NCBI GenBank assembly: GCA_963853835.1
Contig: OY970826.1
Coordinates: forward strand, 76,006,929 to 76,070,928
Source: Calendula officinalis
Taxonomy: Eukaryota; Streptophyta; Magnoliopsida; Asterales; Asteraceae
Reading direction: 5' to 3'
DNA length: 64,000 bases
Shown here: piece by piece, positions 45,201 to 58,036 of the stretch
Numbering within the stretch: the stretch's first letter is position 1
Layout of the letters: the number at the start of each line of letters is the position of its first letter
Program-made: the position numbers and the translations under genes
Notes under the pieces: model-generated
What the model saw: the letters and a program-made list of their open reading frames with translations, nothing else
Database searches by the model: none
What the model was told of the DNA's origin: nothing

Positions 45201-48200
45201 CTAGAACGTTAGACTGATCTAATCCCTCTCTCAACCGCATGTTCGTAGTTAAATTAAGTACGGTGCAATCATCCCATATGTAAGAAGAATTAAGTGATGC
45301 ATGTACAACTTCTTGTCTGCTTGCAGCTGGTATGACGGGTAAGATTTGCCTGAAATCTCCGCCAAAAACAATAACCTTACCACCAAACGGCATATTTTTT
45401 GCATTAGGGATAGTAGAACCAATAATATCTCTTAAAGATCGATCTAACGCTTCAAAACAATGTTTATGCATCATTGGTGCTTCGTCCCATATAATTAAAT
45501 TAGTCTTTATAAGCAAACCAGCTAGATCGGTACCTGATGTTATAGAACAAAAAGAGTCTTCATTTACATTGATAGGAATGCCAAATCGTGAATGTGCTGT
45601 TCGTCCCCCTGTTAAGAGCAAAGAAGCGATACCACTTGATGCGACGTTCAAACAGATATCACGTTTACACCTGATAGCAGCTGATAAAGTTTTCCAAATG
45701 TACGTCTTACCAGTACCTCCATATCCGTATAGAAAGAAAACACCACCTTTTTTATTTTGAACAGCAGACATAACCCTGTGATATACAATTTTTTGTTCCC
45801 CCGTTAAGCTTGAAAATAAAATTTCGTGTTCGGACTTCAACAAAGTTGCGTCATAGCAGATCTCATCATGAATTAACCTATTGGTGTGCATTTCCAAAAA
45901 CTCCATATCATGTAATGGCATTCCATTGATAGAATTTAGGCTACTTCCGTTTTGTCGGAGGATGATGTCAATTTTCTGCAAGCACAAATTCTTTCGACGA
46001 CGTTCTCTAATCTCTAAATCTGAAAAATAAAAGAATTTTGTGTCATTTGTTAAAAGTTGGAGATAAAAGAAGATTGGTTAATGATAAAATGATTATATTA
46101 AGTAATTGATGCATTTTTTTAAATGAATGAAAATAAATTAAGAACATTTTAAAGAATGGTTACCTGAATTATTAAATAGGGCACGTTGCTCGTTTTCGAT
46201 ATCATCTGACATGTATTCCCATGTTTCTTTCCAGACATGATCTGGTCTTATAATACTGTTTGAAATAAGCAACATGACAAATAAACGACGGACGTAATCA
46301 CCAAATGCAATACGATGGCCTTCTTTAATAGCCTCAATATACTCTTTATCATCGTCTAACAATCCATAAGCAAAACAGGTGTCCCTATATGAATCATAAA
46401 TTGTACCATCTATTGTTCGAATATCTTCCCAAGAAATCTTTCCCTTAACCTTATTCAACAGAATTCTCAAATAGTACGCCTCACCGATTGAAGGAGGGAC
46501 ATGATGTATCCTTCCTATAGAAAAACCTTGTTTGCGTCTCTGCCACATCCTTTTTTCAGGCTTCCATACGAATTTTGTTGGGAATTCAGCGTATGTTAAT
46601 TTTTTTGCTTCTGAATCGATCTTATTACATTCCATCCATGCTAAAAATTTCGAAGATGAAACAGAAGGCTTGTTTAGCACATCATTAAGATCCTCATCAT
46701 TGTCGAAAAAGATTTGTTGAAGACCCGGTAAATGAAATGGCAACCTCTCAACCGGGGGGTAACGGTAGTGGACATCATAACCAAAAATTCTCCAAGTCGC
46801 TTCACATGCTGAAATATACCTACAATCATAAAATTCTTTAACCTCATCAACATCTTCTTGGTTATTTGGTCCAATATTATCATTATCACCGGTAGTTGAG
46901 AGAGTGGCAGTTACACGGTCAGGCCCTTTGTTAATATACTTAAATAGATACTTAATAGATCCGGCTTGGTTACACCACTCGACATTGATATGTGCCTGGT
47001 AAGATTTCAACAAAGTTTTATTATAACCCACCACGAATCCATTGTGAAGCTTCACCCCATTTTTTTCAATAAAATTACCATTGTCCGGCCTTTTATAAAC
47101 AGGGTAACCATCCGAGTCCGTCATTGTTTTTTCATTAAACTTCTTTGGAAAATTTTTAGTACATTTCCCTTTAATAGTGCAAGGGCATTTTGGATTCTCT
47201 GCTCCACAAGGGCCATGCATCATATGTTCACTTACAAGACGATAAAGTTGGGGATCCGTATTTTTATGGGGTATCTCGGCACAAATAAAATCATCAATCT
47301 TTTCATGATTTACCAACTTATCATCTTGGTGTAAAAAAATACATATATGTGCATGAGGGAGGCCTCTTTTCTGAAACTCTACAGTGTATACAACTACAAC
47401 ATATAAAATCAGTAGTTAAATACATTTATCTAATATTTCGTTGTTCAAATATGGATGTATCTTAACGTATGGTAATTTATAATAATGACATTTAACATAA
47501 CATACGTTTCTAAAAAATAAATTAAACAAAAATAATGACAAAACTCTACCTGCATTAACTCGGCCAAACATACACGAATCCTTCAATGTTTTTATCAGGT
47601 TGTCTAACTTCATCTTGAATATTCTACAAATAATTTCGGGCCTATCTTCAGGACGAAGCCCAGTTCCATGCAAAAATCTAGTTATCTCTGGCCAGTTTGG
47701 ATTACAAGTAAATGTAATAAAGAAATCTGGATGTCCAAACCATTTGCACAATGACATAGCATCTAAATAGTTTTGACGCATATACCTAGCACCTCCGGTA
47801 AATGAAGATGGAAGGACTACACGTTTTCCTGTAGTTGATGCATCTGTATTTCCCTTTTCTGCTTTTTCGGATAACTTTTGATATGATTCAACACGTAGTA
47901 TCTTTTGTTGGCTTTTTATGAAGTATAATCTTTGAGTTTCAATCATCGTGTAAGCATCAACACAAAACTGTTGAAACAGTCTTCTGGAGTTATGATGTAG
48001 AGAATATCTAGCTTGTCTTTCTTGAAGGACATAAGCAAAATATTCTCGCATTGTTAACTTATCACGCTTATTTGGGTTGGCTTCAACGATGTCTCTATGA
48101 AAAGTGTCATTTCTATATCCATCTTCACCATACGGAAATAAAAGAGGGTATTGTAAACCCAAAAATTGTGGGTGCATTACATTGATATGGTTAAGTTGAC

Positions 48201-51200
48201 CTGTTTGTGTTTCAACTACAATATCTCTTTTATCAAGTAAATCTTCAATGTCTCCGACAATTAGACCGGCTATTTCAGATGCTGTCGGGAGATTGTAACT
48301 TCTTCCATCAGTTGTCCTTGCACCAATTAGTCTCAATCGTACGTTTCGCAGTTCGTGATTTTCATGTCGATCTCTAACCATCCTATATGATTTTACCAAT
48401 TCATTATTGTCATCTAAAATACGTTTTAAACCAACAATAATAGTTGGGTCTATTGAGTCAGATGTTGTTGATTGGTTTACTGATGCAGATGAAGATGCAA
48501 CATTTTGAGATCCTGAGCTACATCAAAAAATTTAAGCGTAAGGTAAAAATACATATATATGAAGCCGCACAACATATGACATTAGTAATAAACATTCAAA
48601 GTAAAAGAATATTTAGTGAACATTGAGTACCATAATGCGGAAATCCTGTTCTGGACTTCATTTTCTGTGTCATATATGTAGAGTTGTGAGAATTTTGCTG
48701 AAGAACCTTGAGCGGGCAAAAGACTTCCAATACTATGATAGTTTTGACCATGCAACCTAAAACAATAAGGCCCCTTACCCCTGTTGACAGAATTATCCAC
48801 CTTTCCAGCCATTGAGGTAAATGCAAACATCATGTTGTACGTCCGGATATTTTTTATAAAATTTCTCGAAATATAATCATTTTTCTGAAATAGGTCTAAC
48901 AAAAATTTAGGCGGTTCTTTAAATTCTGGAACCTCGACTTTTCCATATAAGCAGCAAATAGAGTAACTCCATTTATCACCGAAACGTCTTTTAAGCCTCA
49001 CCTCCGAGTCCCACAACAAAGCATTACATGCACCACATACGTTGGTTGGATCCCCATGGTCGATATATTCTGAAAACATTAGAATACCTTCAAATATCTA
49101 TATATGTTATGAAATTGTTGTTTAGATATAAAAGCTTTAATGGGTAAGTAATTATGACCTGAGCATATTCCATAAAATTTATCTTGTTCTTTAAAACGGG
49201 AAACTTCGTCATCATCGTCACCATCCATGCTGTATAGTAATTTCCTCTGTCGTTTAACGGGGTGTTTGCGCGAACCAATGGCATTGTTTCCTTGAAATAT
49301 ATTTGAATTTGTAACAGAGCTTTGTGAAACGTTGTTGACGTCGCATGAACCTACGTTGACTTATCATCAATATTTATGAACTAATAACAATGTATATAAA
49401 ATGCCTATCTATATAGATTGGGTGAGGTTATACATACTATTTATATAATTTCTTACAAATTTATAACATTAGATAATGTAATGAAAGTTTTATAACCTGG
49501 TGTTGAGTTATTTGTTTGGCGACCATGTGTGACATAATTAGTATGAGATGCACACGTTTGATTCGCTTGAATTATCTTGGTTGCTTGAAAAAGTTCTGAT
49601 ATACACATATTTGCAAATGTTATTAATGATACGGAAAAAAGCAAGTATTAATTTAAAATATAATGTCAAACTTGGTCCACAAAAATCCTACCATATTTTG
49701 GCGGCCTCCCTCGACGTCGAGGACGTATGTCTATATCTATATAGAATACATACCGCACACATCTTTGTTAGTAAAATTAATATATGGAGTATTCCAAAAC
49801 TATGTAAGAATATTTAGTTATTAAGTTTAGTGGTAAATACCTTCAGCGCTCCCTGTTTGTGAAGTAGCTCCAAAATCAGTATGCAGGTTTTTATGGAATG
49901 TTTTTCCTTTAGATAATTGAGATACATTTGATAGGCTGGCTGCAAAAATTTAGATCCAGATATATTATAAATATATAATTTCAAAGTTTAGTTTTGGCCA
50001 CTTTGAAAGTAATACGTAAAATAGTCTTAAACTATTTTAATATTATAAGTTTACTTTTATAAATACCGAATAATTTACAATTCATATTAGTTTCAATAAC
50101 TATTGGTCTGACAGTAAGGATAGGTGTTAAATATGTAACGATAATAAAGTTTTTATTTTGAGAAACCAAAAAAAAGTAAGTTAAATGTAAAAAAGTTGTT
50201 TCAAAATCATGATCATATACGTATGTGTCTCATACCAATTGTAATTTATCTATTAGTCCAATAGTGGGTATCATAATTCGAGAATTAATAGTTGGTGACA
50301 TAGTTGGAGATTTAAGATTTGGTTTATTACCATTAGAGATGACATTCAATGGTGGTCTGCCCAAGGGTGTACGTATGAAGTCTACAATAATAAGAACAAT
50401 ATGATTAATAAAAAGATACCGAGTACGTACAATTCATAATTAATAAAGCCTAAAATGCCAATTGGAAATATTTTTATTTGTAATAGAGTTTTGTGAAACG
50501 TTGTTGACGTTGCATGTACGTACAATGAATTATCGTCAATAATTATGAGCTAATCAGAATATATATAAAATGTGTATTTATATAGATAGGGTGAGATTAT
50601 ACATACTCTTTATAAAATTTCATACAAATTTTTAACATATGAAAACGTAATGGAAGTTCACACATAACCTGGTGTTGAATTCTCTGTTTGGCGACCATGT
50701 GTGACATAATTAGTATAAGATACACACGTTTGATCCGGTTGAATTATATTGTTTGCTTGAACAACTTCTGATATAAAGAAATTTGAAAATGTTAATAATA
50801 ATACGGAAAAATGCAATTGTTAATGTTAAAATATGATACAAAATAAATATATATTGTTAACGCGTCTGTATTAAAATGTTGCAAATTATCCTACCACTTT
50901 TTGGCGGCCTCCCACGACGTCGAGGACGTAGATCTATATCTATATAGAATATATACACCACACATCTTTGTTAGTAAAATTAATATATGGAACATTCCAA
51001 ACGTATATAAGATTATTTACTTAGTATGTTTAGTGGTGTATACCTTCAGAATGAGTTGTTTGTGAAGTTGTTCCAGAATCAGTATGCAGTTGATTTTGAA
51101 GTATATTTCCTTTTGCTTTTTGAGATTCATTTGATAAATTAGCTGCAATAATATAGATTAATATATATTAAATATATATAATTTCAAATTATACTTTTGG

Positions 51201-54200
51201 CAACTTTCATGATTAATACGTAAAATAATTTATAACAATTTTAGTTGTGTAAGTTTAATTGTTTAAATATTGTCCAACTTACAATTAGGTGTAGTTGCAA
51301 TCACTATTGGTCTGACTGTACGGCTAGGCGTGAAATCTATAACAATATTAAAGTGGTTTTTTGAGAAAACAAAAAAAAGTTAGCATAATTTGAGATTTTT
51401 CCAACAGTCGGTAACATAATTGGAGATTTAATAGTTGGACATAATTGGAGATTTAAGATGTAGTTTATTACCATTAGAGATGTCATTCAGTGGTGGTCTG
51501 CCCAATGGTTTACGTATGAAGTCTACAAACATTATTGCAATATGATTAATACAAAGATACGGAGTATAATTAATAATGTTGTTGCAATATATATTTAATG
51601 TTTTGATATAATTATAGAAGAGAATTTTCATTTACTAAAAAAATACCGTTATTAGTTGTGGTGGCCCTATGTGTAGGGGAGTTTGTAATCAAAGAATCAT
51701 CTGGATAGAATGTAGAAATTTATTTGATGAAATTAATTACCAAAAAAAATAAATAAACAATATTACTTTATGAAAAAATAAAAAAAGAAAAAACTCTAAA
51801 TTATGTAACTGTATCATACCATGAAATCTTTTTTTTATCGGTCTCCCTAAAGGCCTTCGCGCCAATGACGTGTCTGGTGTGTTTGATGATGTACATGGTA
51901 ACTTTTGGTTTGGAGAAACAATTTTATCATGCTGTTCAAGGATGTCATATTTTTTATTCCCCGTCATCAATCCTTCAGAAAAAATCAAATCAAATTAGTA
52001 TGAAAATCATTTAGTAATTCAAATTTAATCAGCTATCATGTAATTTAGTAGATATAATAACAGGTATCAAATATAAAGATATTTGGGTAATTGAAGTTGT
52101 TATAAAACGAAAAAATAATCGGAAATAATAGCAACAAAGTCATATAAATTAGACTCACAGCAATTGAATTAGACGCATATTATCTTAGGACTCATTCAAC
52201 TACACATTGAAATGCTTCTTAGGAAGTAAGGAGCAAAAGTGTCATGTAATCGAAAATCAGAAACCATATTTCACGGTTGCATAAATTAGACGGTGCAAGG
52301 TTAATACTTCAGAATGGCAACCAACAATGTGAAAAAATACAAGAGTATGAAGGCCACTAACCTGTGAGTGAAAGAGATAGTTTGTCAGATACCCGAAATG
52401 AAATAAGTTCTGAAGTACTAAATGTTAATAGGACTAAAAAATGACCATAATATATAGTATGCATAAGTTTGTATAAAACGTTACTTAATGGTGTATATAT
52501 GGTATGGCTATATTAGGGAGAATTAATGAAAAACCGAAATAATTAAAAGGTTGTGGACCCATATATTCAGCCGTAACTGTCAAATAATCGGTAAATATGG
52601 CTGATTTTGCGGTTAGACGACAGTGTGTGGTAAAGAGTATGGTAAGTATTTTAGTAAGTGTAATTTCCAGTTTGGGTTCATTATTCTTGGTCATTAATTA
52701 ATTTAGTAAGGTCGAATTCGATATGCATCTGCTGAAGCCGTGATTCCAGCGTAACGTATTGTCGCTTAAACCTAAATCAATAACAGCGTAACGTATTCTC
52801 CTTTAAACCCAAATCAACAATTGATACCTTTCACACTCAATCATATCGATGTTGAATCTCTGTTTTTCAGATTGCCAATTTCCCTAAATTAGAGCGAAAT
52901 CATATCTTCGCTCATCTTATTCTGTCATCTACGTTATTCCTTTAAGGTACTTATCAATTCACATCAATGACCTTCAGTAAATTTTTAAGTTATAATGACC
53001 AAATAAAAATGATTACTTAGTTTGAATTGGTTTGAGTGATAAGATTTACAATTTATGTTTTACATATTCTTATATACATGGTAAATTTGGTGAGTTTATT
53101 ACGATTGTTGCTGGAAATCTGGTTATTTGATGCAGTTGAATATATGCTAAACCTTTGACTCTGAAATTCATATTTCCAATTAGTAAATTGATTTAAAATA
53201 TGATATATTTTAAATTGGGGATGAAACGATTATTAAATGAGGGTAATAAACAACTAAGATCTTATTGTGTTTGCAATTTTGGACAATGTCATAAGTTGCT
53301 ATGATGAGGGAAAACGAACTCATGAAACATTAGCCATGGATTACCAATTTACCATCGAGGTGCTGGTGTTGACTCTTTATCATCAATCTTTGTAATCAAG
53401 AAAACCAAAATCACCTTAATGGTTTTCTCTTTTATTTTATTTTTGCAATATTTACTTCGGTTTAGCATATAACAGTATTACTGAACACATTTTGTAATCA
53501 AGAAAACCAAAATCCATACCAAAATTATTAAAAGGTAGCCAGTATTTGTTTAAACAACCATAAGGTCTAAATTAAAAACCCAAGAAACACAAACAAAAGG
53601 TTCAGAAATTACGAAATTGAAAAACTTAATCAATAGTAATAAATCTCATGCAATCAGATGTCTTCTTTTTCCTTCTTAGGAATCAGCAATTTTTTTGTAG
53701 ACGAAAAGCAAACAGGCTCGTCATCAATGTTAATGATATCCCTCATAGCAGATTTACCGGTGCTATCAACTGCACTCTTTTCCTCATCATTCTTAGGACT
53801 ACTATCACCGATAACTGAAGATACCACCTGAAAGCATGTAAATATTTTTTTAGGACTTTCTGAATTTGGTACTTGTATTATTAAACGTATCGACAAAAGG
53901 TCAAAGGTATAATTAGAAAAACGGCATATACGTACCTTTGGTAATTTGGACACGGAAGTTGGGGACATGAAAGAAGATGATTGTGATGAGCTCGGCTGGA
54001 AAGACAGATTCAGGCCATCTGACTGTTTATCACAATTTGTATCAAAATCTCAACATATAGTAAGAGTGTGATCAAATTTTTTAAAGAAATAAATATATAG
54101 ATATGCAAATTCTTACAGGATCAGTGTTAATTTTTTTTACCAACTCATCGAGGATATCAGGATCATTGGTAAGCTTGCTAATACTGTACGCATAATTTGG

Positions 54201-57200
54201 ATTAGCAAGATTTTGCTTTTTGATGTCGACCTTGAAGGCATATGTAGACTCCAAGAGCTTGTGAAAGTCAATTGGGATACTGCCTTCCTCACCATTCTAG
54301 CATAGAAAAAAAAACCGCATAAGCATACACTTGAATTAATGTATGTTAAAAAAGATCACCCGTGATTAAATGTAGAGTAAATATTGTACCTGTCGCATCT
54401 CCAAACGAATCTCACCAGCAGTTTTGTCTAAAAGTGTTTGAGCCTGTCGGTCAAACAACGTTAAGGGTATAGTGCCTGTGGAATCCGCAATTTGAAGTGG
54501 AATACGGTATCTGAGGATATATGATGGTTAAAACATTATTACCCAGAATACGACTGGATGTGGGAAACATTATATAATATTGATTATCTTACTTGTATTC
54601 GACTTCTGTTTCCTGAACACAATTGTTATTGCTACAAGTGAAAGCAATCCTTTTCTTCACTATAACTCCTATTTCATCTTTTTCGGTGACCACATCCTCT
54701 ATTGCCTTCTGATTGCACTTAGTGCAAGCCAAGTACACCCAGTCGTATTCTTGGTCAATTTCTTGTACACGTGCAACCACAACACATGACATTGGCTTCA
54801 ATAATGCCAAAAAATGTTTAGTACATATAAAATTTCATAAAACATATTAGGTATATCAATATTTGTGAAGGACAGTACTATACCTGTTTTATAGCCTTAA
54901 TGCCTTCGCAAGTTGTCAGTTTTTGAATGTTTAGAAAATCATCCTTGAGGTTGTAAGTCGAAAATGATGTTAAGTCATTAATACGATGTTCACCCGGCTC
55001 ATTCGAACGGTTGGCTAGAATTCTAATTCAAAAGAATTGAGCAGCTGAAGCATTAATATTCTATACAATATATGAAGATAAGTAATCAACCAAAAAACGT
55101 ATAAGGTTAAAGTGTTTATTGTACTTTTGCTTAAAACTTTGTATGTCCGGGATATCGTCATTGATGATAATTTTGGTTGCTCCACTCATTGAAGAAACTG
55201 AATGAGTGTCTGCGAATGCCAGAAATAAAAAAAAATTAAACTGACGAATTTTAATTAATATATTAGCAAAATATGATTATTCCCTGATTTGAGTATGGTA
55301 CCATTGTTTATTTTGTGTCGCATGAACTGCAATATCACCACTACGTGGCCCACATTATTTCGACCGCCAATAGCATCAAACATCTGAGTTGCACTATCTT
55401 CCCACAACGTAACATTTTCAAGTTTAACCCCCCTAAGAACAATTAAAATATATGTTAGCATTATGTTGTACAATGACAATTAGTATGCTTAAAGATACAT
55501 CGTTAAATATAAAAATCGGATTTACGTGTCGTCTTCCAACTCCAACCGCATGAATTTAGTCGGTTTAGTTCCACCAACCATGCATGTGTCCAACTTACCC
55601 GCAGATACGATATCTCCTATAAGATCTGGACAAATTCGAATAAGATTAAAATACAAAATGACCAATATGATTTTTGTTTATTTAGCAACTAAAACCGACC
55701 ATAAGAAACTGATGATCCTTTGGTGTCTTTCCGAATAGAATCAAAACTCTTGAAACGAAACCCATAAACGGGGCCAGTAAAATCTTCGGCTGGTTTGACT
55801 TTTGTCACTATATAAAAAACGATTTTATAATCGTTTTCAACAATACGGTGGTCTCCACCGATTGGTTTGACTCCAAAATTAGACAGGCAAACAGTTGTTC
55901 CTTCTTCAAGTAGATTTGCAAACTTGGGACAAAAGTCTTTACTAATGGTGGCATAGATTTTCCTTTCCTGTCATACAATTGGTAAGTAAAATAGTCACAA
56001 GTCGCATAATGATGTTGGGTTGTATGTGGCGTCATACAATTTTAAATGATTATAACAAAATTAATAAATGAAATTTATTTATTATTACCTCTTCATCCAT
56101 CAGGATCATATCTAATTTATACAGAAGCATCGGATTCTTGAAGTTGTACAACTTCCACAATCGTAAAATTCGCACTTTAAGATTCCATTGTCGTTTTGAC
56201 AGGGACAACTCCTTAATCAAATTGTGATTCAACGTCATTTGTTGCTGTTATTGTTAACCTGATGAGATCACAACGACAATAATATATATAATGTCTGTGA
56301 AAGAGTTACACATTATCACCAAATAGGTGTTTTTTTAAGTATTGGTAATCACTAACCTGCAGCTTTGCAAATACGTGATCAAGAAAACAACTTCGAATGT
56401 AGGTGTAGGTGTTAGACCACGTGTCTTTATATAGAGATGTCTAGCTGGTTAATGTGCATGTATATTGGTGAGAGGCAATATTGAGACGGAAATTACGGAA
56501 ATAATAAAGTCACCAAATTTACCATGTATATAAGAATATGTAATAACGTATTCCAAAATTTCGTCGTGATTGTGGCAATCACATTCGATCGTTATAAAGA
56601 CTACAATTATTTCCATAAATACTTCCACGACACTTTGTACGTTTCCCACCCCTATTTACATGAATATTGGGGATAAAATATATATAGAAACCTTGACCCT
56701 CTGCAATTATAATTCCTTCCTAATTGTACTTCCTTTCTAATCTTTATACGTTTCCCACCCCTACAATTATTTACATTAATATTTCCATGAATAATATTGA
56801 ACAATTATTTCCATAACCCCTATAAATGATACCCTTTAATAGGGGTCAAAATGTACCAGCCACCTTTAATAGGAGATACGACAGTCATGCACGCACAAGT
56901 ACAACTCAGTGACATGTACTTCCATGTCATTCCTTAGGTGGATGAAACTGCCAAGTGTCTTTATCAAAAATGACAAGTGGCATTATTAATGTGGGAGGAA
57001 TTCAAAAAAAGTCTCCTTTAATATATATAAAGATTAAATGGTAACATTTGTTTAAATGAACCAGCATTAAAAGTTTTTGTGTAAAAACAGGACGATACAT
57101 TGACCGGTGACTTGGCTTCAGTAGACATAGCAACAGAGGCAAATCTGAAAGGTCTACATCAAGTTGGCCTAAAGTTGCTAGATAAACCTGAATCTCGTCT

Positions 57201-57585
57201 GAATTCCAAAATTTGTGCGTTTGAACCCGTGAAAGATGGTGTTACCAACCGGGAAGCATTGATAAGGTACAACGTTACATGTTACATATATCGTTTGTTA
57301 ATTAAGTAATACATAAACTTTTTATATTATCATTCTCTTATAAATCGCAGGTTTGCACAACTACTATCGGATGAAAAGAAACGCAGGAAACCAAAAACAA
57401 CAACAGCGATAGCCGATTGCACCTTAGCCATGGAATCAATAACAATGGCGGAAAGCTATCCTGTCAAAGCCATGAAATCAAATACAAGAATAGCGGCAAG
57501 CTATCCCGTCAAATTAGCCAAAACACCAATGGACAAGGCCCGTGCGAAAACAAACTTCATTAGTTTGTTCAAAGGAATTGACTAA
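42294..57585 (+). CDS. Patatin-like phospholipase/acyl hydrolase, 7 exons, Helitron in intron 5
   Basis: Exons: 42294-42401, 42840-43027, 43128-43317, 43454-43600, 43686-43982, 57091-57266, 57351-57585. All introns are GT/AG and all phases agree, giving about 446 residues. Patatin-like proteins release fatty acids from membrane lipids with a Ser-Asp dyad. The oxyanion-hole motif DGGGIRG is at residues ~15-21, the nucleophile-elbow GTSTGG is in exon 2, and the catalytic Asp is in LIDGGVAANNP at the end of exon 4. The C-terminal exons (GDLASVDIATEANL, LNSKICAFEPV) are intact, with a basic tail (KKRRKPK...NFISLFKGID) that is longer than I expect for the family. A ~13 kb Helitron occupies most of intron 5, leaving donor and acceptor untouched. 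The gene may still be expressed if this long intron is spliced. Confidence 0.92.
44065..44082 (-). terminator. Helitron 3' hairpin (transposition end signal)
   Basis: CCCGTGAT/ATCACGGG with a 2-base loop, a few bases from the terminal CTAG. Identical stem in the other Helitron (9975-9992). Confidence 0.88.
44356..49350 (-). CDS. Helitron Rep-helicase (HUH nuclease plus PIF1-type helicase)
   Basis: Exons with clear borders: 49350-49159, 49069-48631, 48517-47550, 47393-46164, 46019-44356. All are in phase, about 1500 codons; further exons lie upstream (to about 51990). Order: Cys-rich N-terminal domain (VCGACNALLWDSE); Helitron_like_N (FVHFYFIK-type region, FFITFTCNPNWPEI); the HUH metal-binding motif GLPHAHICIF at the 47393 exon start; the two-Tyr motif YLFKYINKGPDR near 46900; then a PIF1/SF1B helicase with Walker A GYGGTGKTYIWK, Walker B LIIWDEAPM, and C-terminal FAMTINKSQGQSL and QLYVAVSR. 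The protein nicks and unwinds the element for rolling-circle-like transposition. No stop or frameshift seen, so it may be functional. Confidence 0.92.
49295..51620 (-). repeat. Direct tandem duplication of ~1.17 kb in the Helitron
   Basis: Unit 1 is about 49295-50464 and unit 2 about 50465-51620. Shared words: TTTGTGAAACGTTGTTGACG, ACCTGGTGTTGA, TGTTTGGCGACCATGTGTGA, GGCGGCCTCCC, CACATCTTTGTTAGTAAAAT, GGTGGTCTGCCCAA. Both coding blocks and introns are duplicated, with substitutions throughout. Confidence 0.85.
49295..51872 (-). CDS. AT-hook-rich upstream exons of the Rep gene (tandemly duplicated)
   Basis: A series of short exon-like open blocks on the minus strand bounded by AG and GT. In reading order: RRPLGRPIKKRFHG (near 51821-51872); DFIRKPLGRPPLNDISNG (51482-51540); TVRPIVIATTPNC; ANLSNESQKAKGN; LRPRRRGRPPKSG (50893-50935); EVVQANNIIQPDQTC and NYVTHGRQTENSTPG; then a second round: DFIRTPLGRPPLNVISNG (50350-50400), TVRPIVIETN, ASLSNVSQLSKGK, IRPRRRGRPPKYG (49692-49730), ELFQATKIIQANQTC and NYVTHGRQTNNSTPG. 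The last block ends in phase with the exon at 49350. RGRPPK and GRPP cores are AT-hooks, which bind the minor groove of A/T-rich DNA. Exact exon borders and the start codon are not resolved. Confidence 0.68.
51990..53653. other. Helitron region between the Rep upstream exons and the RPA gene
   Basis: AT-rich. It presumably holds the promoter and leader of the Rep gene (minus strand) and the 3' end of the RPA gene. I see no further supported coding frame. Confidence 0.4.
53654..56238 (-). CDS. Helitron-borne RPA70-like single-strand DNA-binding protein, 11 exons
   Basis: Exons: 56238-56089, 55967-55700, 55625-55526, 55432-55302, 55209-55125, 55022-54884, 54795-54593, 54510-54390, 54296-54117, 54022-53936, 53827-53654. 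Every junction is in phase, giving about 545 residues. The N-terminal OB fold (LSKRQWNLKVRILRLWK) resembles DUF223/RPA domain A. Next come central OB folds (GVKLENVTLWEDSATQ) and an RPA-C type domain with a Cys4 zinc ribbon (YLACTKCNQKA ... CSNNNCVQETE), then DSTGTIPLTLFD. The C-terminal tail is Ser-rich and charged (KKLLIPKKEKEDI). Plant Helitrons often carry RPA homologues that are thought to bind the single-stranded intermediate. No inactivating change seen. The donor of exon 2 (GTCGGT) is the weakest border. Confidence 0.88.
56239..57033. other. Helitron 5' subterminal region
   Basis: Non-coding. It holds the 5' terminal signal at its right edge and the likely promoter of the RPA gene. 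GTTTCCCACCCCTA and ACAATTATTTCCAT words repeat at about 56640-56820. Confidence 0.45.
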
Positions 57586-58032
57586 TCGGTTTAAAATTCG
57601 ATGCAACAAACTTCATTAGTTTGTGCTGAACTACACTTACTATTCCTATTTCATGATTGCTATTTTTATTTGTGTGGCGAACTTCATTTACTATTTGTAT
57701 TTCATTATTGCTATTTCTTTTCATGCCATGAAACTTCATTTCGTATTTGTATTTCAACACTGTTTAAATAAAGAGTCAATCTTCATTTCCTATCACTATT
57801 TCTTTTATTGTCATTTGTTTTATGGCAAACAATGTATATTTAGTTACATACACATATTTCATACAAAGATATTTCTAGAAGCAATCACTGCATCCACAAG
57901 AAGTATAACTGTGCAAATCTTACTTTACTCATGCCCCTACCACTGACATGATTATACGTTCTTGTTTTGAGATAACAATGTTTTACATAAACCTTGTTTT
58001 GAGATAACAAAAAGGATATGAATTCCTGAACT
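57586..58032. other. 3' flank of the patatin-like gene
   Basis: A/T-rich sequence with repeated AACTTCATT and TATTTCATTATTGCTATTT-like words (57600-57760); probably 3' UTR and spacer. ATTATACGTTCTTGTTTT occurs at 57951 and again at 58033, the edge of the copia element. Confidence 0.45.
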
Positions 58033-58036
58033 ATGA

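Larger units (their letters stand above)
44054..57033 (-). mobile_element. Autonomous-looking Helitron, ~13 kb, inside the patatin gene intron
   Basis: On the minus strand it begins TCTTTATATATATTAAAGGA (57033) and ends in the 8-bp hairpin (44065-44082), TTATAGG and CTAG (44057-44054). It lies between A and T of the host (57034 and 44053), with no TSD. It encodes a Rep-helicase (49350-44356, with AT-hook exons upstream) and an RPA70-like protein (56238-53654), the gene set known from plant Helitrons. All exon phases checked are consistent. Its termini match those of the Helitron at 7505-10003. Confidence 0.93.

Noticed and set aside
48582..49079. Independent host gene for the Cys-rich frame
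   Set aside because: Its exon borders join in phase with the Rep exons of the Helitron on both sides, so it is the N-terminal part of Rep-helicase.
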